A stretch of 64,000 bases of DNA from assembly GCF_020833685.1 (NCBI RefSeq), contig NZ_JACKZY010000001.1:1066578-1130577 (forward strand), written 5' to 3'. Every line of letters begins with the position of its first letter. The stretch's first letter is position 1. The position numbers and the translations under genes are program-made. Below, in pieces: positions 8,769-16,476 of this stretch. Source of the stretch: Nitratireductor sp. B36 (GTDB lineage: Bacteria; Pseudomonadota; Alphaproteobacteria; Rhizobiales; Rhizobiaceae). The notes below the pieces were generated by a model that saw only the letters and a program-made list of their open reading frames with translations, was not told the origin of the DNA and searched no databases.

Positions 8769-8831
8769 CGGTTTTCCTCTCCTGTGAGTTAACCGAAGGC
8801 TAGGACAAGCTCGTTTTACCTGCTAGACAGC

Positions 8832-8847
8832 GTTTTATGGATAAAAC
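8832..8847. promoter_or_regulatory. palindrome over the IclR gene start
   Basis: GTTTTAT-GG-ATAAAAC is a perfect 7+2+7 inverted repeat containing the ATG at 8837. A further CGTTTTA lies 19 bp upstream (8812-8818). The position is that of an autoregulatory operator. It differs in sequence from the TTGAAC-type operators. Confidence 0.5.
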
Positions 8848-9673
8848 ACCAACACCCTCCCGAGACACCGTTCTCTCCGACGACAAATACATTGTCCCCG
8901 GCCTCATCCGCGGCCTGCAGGTCCTGCAGGCTTTCACGCCCGACAACCGCGAGATGACGCTTTCGGACATCGCCCGCCAGCTCGGCACCACCCGCTCGGC
9001 GGCGTTCCGGACTGTCTACACACTGGCACATCAGGGATACCTCCTGCACAACCCGCAAACCGCGCGCTACACGCTTGGGCCCGCCGTTCTCCGGCTGGGC
9101 TACGGCTATCTGGCAACACGCGAGCTGGTGGAAGTCGCCCTGCCCGAGCTTGAGAAACTCCGCGACGCAACCGACTGGTCGGCCCATCTGGGCGTGCGTG
9201 ACGGCCGGTTTGTGCTCTACATGCTGCGCGTTCCCAGCCATATGGGTCTCGCCAGCATTGTTCATGTCGGCAGCCGCCTGCCTGCCGCCGGCACCACAAT
9301 GGGCCGCGTCCTGCTCGCCGATCTCAGCGAGGAAGAGCTGATCCGGCTCTTTCGCGACGAGACCTACCAGAATGCGCCAGGCCAGACGCCGCGCAGCCTG
9401 AGCGAGGTGGCCGCGCAATGGAAGCGTGACCGGCACGCGCGATCGATTGTCCAGGTCGGCAGTTTCGAGACCGGGATCGTCAGCATCGCCGCGCCCGTGC
9501 GCGACATTGAAGGGAATGTCGTTGCCGCCATCAACGCCACACAGGCAGCATCGGCCGACCGGGTGGACAGCATCGATGAAACGGTCCGACAGGAGGTCGA
9601 ACGTACTGCAGATGCAATAACACGCCTTTTGGGAGGGCTGCCGAAACCCTCTTCCCGGATCTCGAACGGGTGA
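8837..9673 (+). CDS. IclR-family transcriptional regulator
   Basis: 278 aa. Winged helix-turn-helix at about 25-85 (LSDIARQLGTTRSAAFRTVYTL) followed by the IclR effector domain (PELEKLRDATDWSAHLGV, and AAINATQAA near the end). Such regulators respond to aromatic acids and activate or repress catabolic operons. No Shine-Dalgarno precedes the ATG and an in-frame stop at 8801 rules out an upstream start, so translation may be leaderless or weak. It diverges from the bicupin gene and lies between the units carrying the composite operators, making it the best candidate regulator. Confidence 0.9.
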   Translation: MDKTPTPSRDTVLSDDKYIVPGLIRGLQVLQAFTPDNREMTLSDIARQLGTTRSAAFRTVYTLAHQGYLLHNPQTARYTLGPAVLRLGYGYLATRELVEVALPELEKLRDATDWSAHLGVRDGRFVLYMLRVPSHMGLASIVHVGSRLPAAGTTMGRVLLADLSEEELIRLFRDETYQNAPGQTPRSLSEVAAQWKRDRHARSIVQVGSFETGIVSIAAPVRDIEGNVVAAINATQAASADRVDSIDETVRQEVERTADAITRLLGGLPKPSSRISNG

Positions 9674-9745
9674 TCCCGGCAAATGTTTGTTACCCGGCTA
9701 GCCAAGCCACTCTTGCCAGAACCGCCGATTTGCGCTTAGATTTCA

Positions 9746-9770
9746 TTGAACAATGAGTTCAAATTTGAAC
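9746..9770 (+). promoter_or_regulatory. composite operator copy C
   Basis: TTGAAC, 5 nt, GTTC, 6 nt, GAAC, 15 nt upstream of the start codon at 9786 of the second importer operon. The same layout is found at copies A and B. An alternative ATG at 9753 lies inside this element and is therefore unlikely to be the real start. Confidence 0.7.
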
Positions 9771-9785
9771 AGAGGCGCGCTTAGC

Positions 9786-10790
9786 ATGAATATTTCAAGA
9801 AGAAACCTGATGTTGGGGGCAATGGGCAGCGCAGCCATGCTCTCTTTCCCCATCAAGGGTCACGCCGAAGAAACATTCAATTTCATTACCCCCTTCTCGC
9901 TCTCGCTTGCCTTTGCGCCGGTCATCTACGCGGATGCTGCAGGCTATTATGCCGAAGAAGGGCTTTCCATGAACCTTCAGGCTGGCAAGGGTGCGGCTCT
10001 TGCCGCGCAGATGACCATTGCCGGACAGATGGATTCGGGTCGAACCGGTGGCACCAACTACATTGTGTCGCGCGTCAACAACGATGCGCCGCTGATCTCC
10101 ATCGCCACCATCGCGCAGCGCTCGCCCTTCTTCGTTCTGTCCTCAAAGGACAATCCGGTGAATGAAATCGCGGATCTGGAAGGCCGGACGGTCGGCATGG
10201 CGTCGCTGGGCGGCTCCATGGAGGGTACGCTCGATCTGATGATGTCCGGTGCAGGGATCTCCCCCGACACGGTGGAGAAGGTCAAGGTGGCGGATTCGGC
10301 TGCCTCCTTTGCCCTGATCGAGGCCGGTCGCGCCGGTGCCTTCCTCGGCAACACTTCGTCGATGATCATCGCCAGTTCGGCGCGGGATGATGTGAATGTC
10401 ATGCCGATCGACGATGGCATGCCCGGCCAGGTCTATGTGGCGCGTCCCGACCAGATCGCGGAAAACCCGGAAAAGTTCGTGGCCTTCCTGCGTGCCACCC
10501 ACAGGGCGGCCAGCGAGATTGCCACGACCGAGGACCTCCAGCCCATTCTCAAGACCATCGGCGAAAAGCACGAGGTCACCGGCCTGAACAATCTCGAGAC
10601 AGCCCAGAAGGATCTGCGTACCAATGCGGAGAACTGGGCTTCCAAGGGCAATGACAACATTCTGCGCAATGTCCCGGAGGTCTGGGAAAAGGCCGTCGGA
10701 CTGCTGGCCGATGCCAAGCTGATCGACAAGAAGGTCCCGGCCACGGAGCTTTATACCAACGACCTCCTGGATCAGGCCCTCAAAGCATGA
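9786..10790 (+). CDS. ABC transporter substrate-binding protein, NMT1/SsuA family
   Basis: 334 aa from ATG 9786. The N-terminus MNISRRNLMLGAMG contains a twin-arginine pattern (SRRNLM), then a hydrophobic stretch and an A-x-A-like cleavage region (GHAEE). The mature part has the family signature (ADAAGYYAEEGLSMNLQAGKG). It captures substrate in the periplasm for the ATPase and permease encoded next; the ATPase gene start overlaps its stop by 4 nt. Paralogous in type to the protein at 4309-5283, but that one has a plain Sec signal. Confidence 0.88.
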   Translation: MNISRRNLMLGAMGSAAMLSFPIKGHAEETFNFITPFSLSLAFAPVIYADAAGYYAEEGLSMNLQAGKGAALAAQMTIAGQMDSGRTGGTNYIVSRVNNDAPLISIATIAQRSPFFVLSSKDNPVNEIADLEGRTVGMASLGGSMEGTLDLMMSGAGISPDTVEKVKVADSAASFALIEAGRAGAFLGNTSSMIIASSARDDVNVMPIDDGMPGQVYVARPDQIAENPEKFVAFLRATHRAASEIATTEDLQPILKTIGEKHEVTGLNNLETAQKDLRTNAENWASKGNDNILRNVPEVWEKAVGLLADAKLIDKKVPATELYTNDLLDQALKA

Positions 10791-11581
10791 CCATCGAAAA
10801 TGCCGCCGACATCCGCATCCTGGGTGTCGGCAAGACCTTTGGACAGGGCGAAAACGCTGTCCGCGCCATCGGCGATGCAACGCTCGACATGCAGCGGGGG
10901 GACTTTATCTCCCTGCTCGGACCGTCGGGCTGCGGCAAGACCACGCTTCTGCGCATCATCGCCGGCCTGGAGCGGCCGAGCGAAGGCGAGATCATCGTCC
11001 GAAACCGCTCCGTCTGGGAAAACGGCAAACGCTCTGCGGCAGCCACTCGCCCCATCTCAATGATGTTTCAGGAGGCGCGGCTTTTTCCGTGGTTCACGGT
11101 CGCGGAAAATGTTGCCCTGCCGCTGCGGCTGCGCGGCGTCAGCAAGGCAGAGCGGGAGGAGCGCGCCCACGTTCTTTGCGAGACCGTGGGCCTCAAGGGC
11201 TTTGAGAATGTGCGCCCTTCCGCGCTCTCCGGCGGCATGCGTCAGCGCGCCTCGCTTGCCCGCGCCCTTATCACCGAGCCTCAGGTTCTGTTGCTCGATG
11301 AGCCCTTCGGCGCGCTGGATGCCATGACGCGCGACACGCTCAATATGGAGCTGATGTCGGTCTGCGCGAAGGCAAATGTCACGACAATTCTCGTTACGCA
11401 CTCCATCACCGAAGCGGCTTTTCTTTCCGACCGCGTCGTGGTGCTTGCCGCCCGTCCGGCGCGCATTACCGAAGTTGTCGAGATGCCGTTCGAGCGTCCG
11501 CGGACGCTCGATCTGCAACGCAACGCCGAATTCCAGGACATGCTCCTGCGCCTTCGCGCCAGTCTGACAGGAGACCACTGA
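10787..11581 (+). CDS. ABC transporter ATP-binding protein, SsuB/TauB type
   Basis: 264 aa with Walker A GPSGCGKTT, signature LSGGMRQR, Walker B VLLLDEPFGALD and switch His (LVTHSI). Overlaps the binding-protein gene by 4 nt and the permease gene by 1 nt, a tightly coupled importer operon. It powers the second aromatic-type importer of this island. Confidence 0.9.
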   Translation: MTIENAADIRILGVGKTFGQGENAVRAIGDATLDMQRGDFISLLGPSGCGKTTLLRIIAGLERPSEGEIIVRNRSVWENGKRSAAATRPISMMFQEARLFPWFTVAENVALPLRLRGVSKAEREERAHVLCETVGLKGFENVRPSALSGGMRQRASLARALITEPQVLLLDEPFGALDAMTRDTLNMELMSVCAKANVTTILVTHSITEAAFLSDRVVVLAARPARITEVVEMPFERPRTLDLQRNAEFQDMLLRLRASLTGDH

Positions 11582-12366
11582 TGGGCACCGACCGTTTGAT
11601 CCGCGTCGCACTTCCTGTTGCGACGGTAGCACTCTTTCTGATCGCATGGACGGTTTATGTCCGCACCGCCGAGGTGTCGGCCTTCATTCTGCCGACGCCC
11701 TTTCAGATCGTTCTCGCCTTTATCGAGCTCGTGAGCGATGCCGCGGTCTGGCGTCATGCGATGGTTACTGTCATCGAAGCGGTTTCAGGCTTTCTGATCG
11801 CCGTCTTTTTGGGCATCACGCTCGGTATGGCGATGGCGCGTGTGCAGATGCTCGAATGGGCCTTCAAACCCTTCATCGTGTGCCTGCAGCTAATTCCCAA
11901 GATCGCACTCGCACCGCTTTTCATCCTGTGGTTCGGCTTCGGACTGGAATCGAAAATCGTCATCGCCGCGGCACTTTCCTTTTTCCCGGTGTTCTCCAAC
12001 GCACTTGTCGCCTTCCGCTCCGTTGAACCGGGTGACCGCGACGTGTTCGTCATGCTGCAGGCAAATCCGGTCCAGCGCTTCACCATGCTCGACCTTCCAA
12101 CCGCCCTGCCCGTGGTTCTGGCCGGCATGGAGGTGGCAGTGGTGATGTCCATGATCGGCGCCATTGTCGGCGAGTTCATCGGCGGCAATGAGGGTCTCGG
12201 CTATCTCGCCGTCGCCATGCTTCAGGAGCTTCAGGTCCCCGGCCTCTTCGCCGTCATCGTGCTCCTGACGCTGATCGGGCTGACGCTCTACACGCTGATC
12301 GCGCAACTGCGTGGCTGGCTGACCCCATGGCACGCTTCCGTGGCAGGCAAAAGCCGGGAGGCCTAG
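11581..12366 (+). CDS. ABC transporter permease, SsuC/TauC type
   Basis: 261 aa with about six hydrophobic segments and the family loop (GDRDVFVMLQANPVQRFTMLDLPTALP). The ATG at 11581 shares a base with the ATPase stop. Completes the second importer whose operon begins under operator copy C. Confidence 0.9.
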   Translation: MGTDRLIRVALPVATVALFLIAWTVYVRTAEVSAFILPTPFQIVLAFIELVSDAAVWRHAMVTVIEAVSGFLIAVFLGITLGMAMARVQMLEWAFKPFIVCLQLIPKIALAPLFILWFGFGLESKIVIAAALSFFPVFSNALVAFRSVEPGDRDVFVMLQANPVQRFTMLDLPTALPVVLAGMEVAVVMSMIGAIVGEFIGGNEGLGYLAVAMLQELQVPGLFAVIVLLTLIGLTLYTLIAQLRGWLTPWHASVAGKSREA

Positions 12367-12388
12367 CCGCAACGGTTTCCCTCATGCT

Positions 12389-12423
12389 CGCAATCGTGGA
12401 CGTTCGATCCTTTCACGATTGCG
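12389..12423 (+). terminator. strong hairpin after importer operon
   Basis: 10-bp perfect stem CGCAATCGTG (12389-12398) / CACGATTGCG (12414-12423) with a 15-nt loop. It lies 22 nt after the permease stop. The T-run that follows is poor (CCCCCTTTG), so termination may be weak or Rho-assisted; a regulator site for the next gene is the alternative. Confidence 0.5.
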
Positions 12424-12537
12424 GCTGCCCCCTTTGTTCAGCGACCAGCCGTTCCTCACCAAGACCTCCGGCAGCGGACTTTTCCTATGCCCATAACGGC
12501 TTTGTGAAATCCCCCTTGCAGCGCTATACCGCTTCCC

Positions 12538-14439
12538 ATGCGTTCGCCGCTGCCCGACCTTCTTGCCGATCTTGTTGACCTGCTTCCCCGGGACGAGCGG
12601 GCGCTTCTGCTTCGTCTGCATAGCAGCAGTGAAGGCTCTGAACTGTGCACTCTTCTGGTCGGGAGCCATGAACGTGGCGCGGCCCGCAGACTGGCCGGAC
12701 GGCTTCCCCGCACAGTCCACTACCACCAGGAAGAAAACACACTCGTGGCAAGGCGAAGCGCGGTTGACCACTTGTCGAGCGCTCTGGCGCAGGAGGAGTG
12801 CGGGACATCGTCCACGGATGATCCCGTAACGCAGATCGTTGCTGCTCAGGAGAATGGAGACCACCAGCGTGCGCTGACCCTGTTTCAGGAAAATGGTGGC
12901 ATCTACTTCATCCACTTCCATGGAAACGACGCCTGTCTCGACGTCCTGAACCGATTTCCCAAGGCCATGGTGGACACCGAAGAAACATTGACCATGGCGC
13001 TTGCCATGCACGCGCTCAAGGCTGGCAACGTCACCCATGCACGCTATCTCATGGCCCAGCATTTCGGCAACGAGATGCACAGTCTCGAAACTGTCATCTC
13101 CGCGCGCGGGCGCTACCCGCTGGCTGTACGCCAATTCCGGTTCCTGATGGCGATCTATGAAGATCAACCCATCTCCAATCAGCTGCGCGAAAAGCTCTTC
13201 GACATGCTGGCCGAGCTACCGATCGACGATCATCTGCATCGCGGCAGTTTCTACAACGCAATGCTTGCGGTCTGCCTGCAGCGGCGGGAACTGAACGAGG
13301 CTGAGGAGATCGCCAAGCGCGCGCTTTATCACTATCAGCAGGCACAGGCTCATCTGCTCGTCTTTTACATCGAACTGCATTGTGTCGTCTTTTCGTTGCA
13401 ACGCGGCATGCTTTCAGAGGCCGAGCTCCGTGTGCAGGCAGCGCAGGAGGCCCTTGAGCGCGTGCCCTTCGACGTCCCCGCCGATCGTAGGCTTATGTCC
13501 TTGCTGGAAGGTGTGCTCGCCTATGAAAAAGGGGAGGCCGAATATCTGGTCCGCTTCGTGGCCGAAGAATTCGACAAATTCGCCTATGGAGAAATCTGGC
13601 CAGCCGTGGTCGAGCTTGCGCTTGTCTATTGCTCTCAGGTTGTCAGCCGCCAGGTGGGGCTTGGCGCGGCGATCAGTTTTCTGGACAAGTGGCGCGTGCA
13701 GGAATGGCGATCCCGTCGCTTCAACACGGCGATCACCATGCGCGAAGTCGAGCTCTTGCAGAACGCCAATCGCTGGCAGGCCGCCGCCGACCGGCTCATG
13801 GCGGTGCAGTCGCGCATCAACCTGACATGGGTGGAAACGGCAGAAGAAGCACTCTCGCGCCTGGTCGACCCCATCGAGATCGAACTAGCGATGGCGTGGC
13901 TTCGTCATCTCATACAACACCTTCCCCGAAGGCCTCTGCTGCGCGCCCAGATCGAAGCGCTGCTGCGAAATGAACATATTGGCGAGAGAGACAAGGGCCG
14001 GTTGCGGCTTTGGGCCGCCTACCTCGCGCGGGTCCACAGGGACATGACCCGGGCGCGCCACCTGTTTGCAGAGCTTCTGGACGAACTGGCCCGCATCGGC
14101 GTCATCACTCACCTGCTCGGCGACATAGGCCTGGTGGATGCTCTCGTGGATGACAAGCGGGTGGGCTCACAGGTGATCTCGACCGCCGAGCGACGTGCGA
14201 CATTGCGCAAACTCCACGGGTTTTCTCCCGGGCGCGAAACGAAATCCACGGTGCTCACCGCACAGGAACTGCGCGTTTTGCGCCTTGTGGCGGAAGGCGG
14301 CACCAACAAATTTGTTGCGCGGCAGCTGCGGCTTGCGGAGGTGACCGTCAAATTTCATCTCACCAATATCTATCGAAAGATGGGTTGTCAGCGTCGCGCA
14401 GAGGCGGTCGCAGCAGCGCGGTCCCTCGGATGGCTTTGA
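12538..14439 (+). CDS. LuxR-type transcriptional regulator with long helical N-terminal region
   Basis: 633 aa. Only the last ~65 residues are a recognised domain: a LuxR HTH (LTAQELRVLRLVAEGGTNKFVARQL...VTVKFHLTNIYRKMG). The first ~560 residues are rich in TPR-like amphipathic helices (A-x-x-A, LNEAEEIAKRALYHYQQAQ) and resemble the sensor half of MalT/LAL regulators, but no Walker A or B motif is present. The ATG has no clear ribosome site. It is immediately upstream of, and co-directed with, the HyuA/DUF917 importer operon and is its probable regulator. Confidence 0.8.
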   Translation: MRSPLPDLLADLVDLLPRDERALLLRLHSSSEGSELCTLLVGSHERGAARRLAGRLPRTVHYHQEENTLVARRSAVDHLSSALAQEECGTSSTDDPVTQIVAAQENGDHQRALTLFQENGGIYFIHFHGNDACLDVLNRFPKAMVDTEETLTMALAMHALKAGNVTHARYLMAQHFGNEMHSLETVISARGRYPLAVRQFRFLMAIYEDQPISNQLREKLFDMLAELPIDDHLHRGSFYNAMLAVCLQRRELNEAEEIAKRALYHYQQAQAHLLVFYIELHCVVFSLQRGMLSEAELRVQAAQEALERVPFDVPADRRLMSLLEGVLAYEKGEAEYLVRFVAEEFDKFAYGEIWPAVVELALVYCSQVVSRQVGLGAAISFLDKWRVQEWRSRRFNTAITMREVELLQNANRWQAAADRLMAVQSRINLTWVETAEEALSRLVDPIEIELAMAWLRHLIQHLPRRPLLRAQIEALLRNEHIGERDKGRLRLWAAYLARVHRDMTRARHLFAELLDELARIGVITHLLGDIGLVDALVDDKRVGSQVISTAERRATLRKLHGFSPGRETKSTVLTAQELRVLRLVAEGGTNKFVARQLRLAEVTVKFHLTNIYRKMGCQRRAEAVAAARSLGWL

Positions 14440-14443
14440 GGCA

Positions 14444-14501
14444 AAAACCTATACCAGATTGATCAAAACCTAGACTCTTGAGGCGTTGCGACGGAACGCC
14501 T
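14444..14501 (+). promoter_or_regulatory. 21-bp-spaced direct repeats and an inverted repeat before the importer operon
   Basis: AAAACCTATAC (14444-14454) is repeated as AAAACCTAGAC (14465-14475), exactly 21 bp or two helical turns apart. Just downstream, AGGCGTT (14481-14487) pairs with AACGCCT (14495-14501). Tandem sites on one face of the helix suit a LuxR/MalT-type activator, and the gene just upstream encodes one. Confidence 0.5.
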
Positions 14502-14570
14502 CCCAGCCGCAGGATACCAAGAACAAAGATCGCACCGATCCAGGTGCGGCGGTTCGGGGACCAAGGCTGC

Positions 14571-15599
14571 ATGCAGGAGAACTATCTCTACACCTTTGCC
14601 AAGCGCATTGCCGGTTTCGTCGGCGTGCTGTTCGTTCTGTCGCTGATGATCTTCATTCTCGCCCGCGTGGTACCGGGTGATCCTGCGCGCATCGCACTCG
14701 GCCCAAGCGCCTCGCAGGAGCAGGTTGACGCAATGCGCATGGAAATGGGGCTCGATCGTCCGCTGTTCGAGCAATATGTCACCTATGTTACCAACGCGCT
14801 GCAGGGGGACCTCGGCCGCTCGCTTATCTCCGGCCGCGCCGTCAGCACCGAAATCGCCAGCCTGCTTCCGGCGACCCTGGAACTGGTTCTGGTCACCGTT
14901 ATCCTGATGGCGTTGCTGGCCATTCCGCTTGGCGTCATCACCGCACGCTATCGCAACACCTGGATCGACAATACTGGACGGCTGTTTTCCATCGTCGGCG
15001 TCACCATGCCGAGCTTCCTCTTCGCCATACTTCTCCAGCTCTTTGCAGCATATTTTCTGACGGACTGGCCGATCATCGGCCGGATTGACCATTCGCTGGC
15101 CGCACCCACGGGGCCCACAGGGCTGCTCTTGGTGGATTCCCTTGTTCACGGACGCTTCGATGTGTTCCTGGACGCGCTTCAGCGCATTCTGTTTCCCGCG
15201 CTTGCGCTCGCCATGTCGGGTATCGGCCAGATCACCCGCATAACCCGGTCCGCAATGATCGAGAACCAGCGGCGTGATCATGTGCTGACATTGCAGTCCT
15301 TCGGCGTGCCCGATCGCGTCATTGTCTTCCGCTATTTGCTGAAACTGTCTTCCATCGCACCGCTGACGATCATGGGACTGGAGTTCGCCTCGCTGATCGG
15401 AAACGCTTTCGTGGTCGAACTCGTCTTCTCCTGGGGTGGGTTTGCTTCCTATGGCCTCAACGCCATTCTCCAGAAGGACCTCAATGCGGTGATGGGCGTT
15501 GTCCTCTTGTCAGGCCTGTTCTTCATCGTCGCCAATATCGTTATCGACATTATCCTGCTCATGCTTGATCCGCGTCTTCGTCTCAAGGAGGCGCGCTGA
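14571..15599 (+). CDS. ABC transporter permease, DppB/OppB family
   Basis: 342 aa from ATG 14571 (MQENYLYTFAKRI); the longer frame from 14478 would cover the operator-like repeats. N-terminal membrane segment, then the family motif VVPGDPARIALGPSASQEQV and five further membrane segments. Half of the membrane channel of a peptide/nickel-type (cluster C) importer; forms an operon with the other four transport genes. Overlaps the next permease gene by 1 nt. Confidence 0.9.
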   Translation: MQENYLYTFAKRIAGFVGVLFVLSLMIFILARVVPGDPARIALGPSASQEQVDAMRMEMGLDRPLFEQYVTYVTNALQGDLGRSLISGRAVSTEIASLLPATLELVLVTVILMALLAIPLGVITARYRNTWIDNTGRLFSIVGVTMPSFLFAILLQLFAAYFLTDWPIIGRIDHSLAAPTGPTGLLLVDSLVHGRFDVFLDALQRILFPALALAMSGIGQITRITRSAMIENQRRDHVLTLQSFGVPDRVIVFRYLLKLSSIAPLTIMGLEFASLIGNAFVVELVFSWGGFASYGLNAILQKDLNAVMGVVLLSGLFFIVANIVIDIILLMLDPRLRLKEAR

Positions 15600-16474
15600 T
15601 GTCCTCCAGCAGGCCTCTTGAACTCGAAGCTCTCACGCCGCGCTACATGGCGTGGTACCGCTTTACGCGCAATCCCACCGCCATCATCGGCGCGGCCATG
15701 GTGCTGTCGGTCATTCTGCTGGCGATCCTCGCTCCATTGATTGTGCCCTATCCCGAACATGTGGGTGCGGCGGTCAATTTCCGGGCACGGCACGCCGCAC
15801 CTGACCTTGCCTATTGGCTCGGCACCGACAAGGTGGGGCGTGACATTCTCACCCGCGTCATTTTCGGGTTCAGGGTTTCCCTTCTTCTGGTTGTCGGTGT
15901 GCTCGCCGTGGCGGTTCCGCTTGGCGCAGCACTGGGGCTGGCGGCAGGCTATTTCGGCGGCTGGACAGAGCGCCTCATCACCGGTCTCACCAATGTCATG
16001 CTGGCCATCCCGCCGCTGGTCATGGCGCTCGCGGTCGGCAATGTGCTCGAACCCAATCTCGTCAACGCGATGATCGCCATCACCCTTCTCTGGTGGACCT
16101 GGCATGCGCGTCTTGTCTATCGCGTTTCCAAGTCGATCGCGGCTGAAGATTTTGTCGAGGCTGCGCGCCTTGCCGGCGCAAGCCACTGGCATATTCTGAC
16201 CCGCGAGATCCTGCCGAACTGCATCTCCGTCATCTCGGTCAAAACCACCCTGGATGCTGCCTTCGTCATCCTGTTCGGTGCGACGCTCTCCTTCCTGGGC
16301 CTCGGGGTCAAGCCACCGACGCCGGACCTTGGCTCCATGGTGGCAGACGGTCGGCAGTTCCTGCCGGAAATGTGGTGGGGCGTTCTGGCACCCGGCTTTG
16401 CCATCTTCTACGCCACCCTCGGTTTCAACCTGCTGGGCGACGGGCTCCGCGACATGTTCGACGTGGAGGTTTGA
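15599..16474 (+). CDS. ABC transporter permease, DppC/OppC family
   Basis: 291 aa. N-terminal segment with NPTAIIGAAMVLSVILLAI, the family motif LGTDKVGRDILTRVIFGFR, and the permease loop (EAARLAGASHWHILTREILPN). Partner of the DppB-type permease whose stop overlaps its start. Ends two bases before the ATPase gene start. Confidence 0.92.
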   Translation: MSSSRPLELEALTPRYMAWYRFTRNPTAIIGAAMVLSVILLAILAPLIVPYPEHVGAAVNFRARHAAPDLAYWLGTDKVGRDILTRVIFGFRVSLLLVVGVLAVAVPLGAALGLAAGYFGGWTERLITGLTNVMLAIPPLVMALAVGNVLEPNLVNAMIAITLLWWTWHARLVYRVSKSIAAEDFVEAARLAGASHWHILTREILPNCISVISVKTTLDAAFVILFGATLSFLGLGVKPPTPDLGSMVADGRQFLPEMWWGVLAPGFAIFYATLGFNLLGDGLRDMFDVEV

Positions 16475-16476
16475 CG

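Noticed and set aside
9753-9785. Upstream start for the second importer binding protein
   Set aside because: The ATG lies within operator copy C; the downstream ATG gives a proper export signal.
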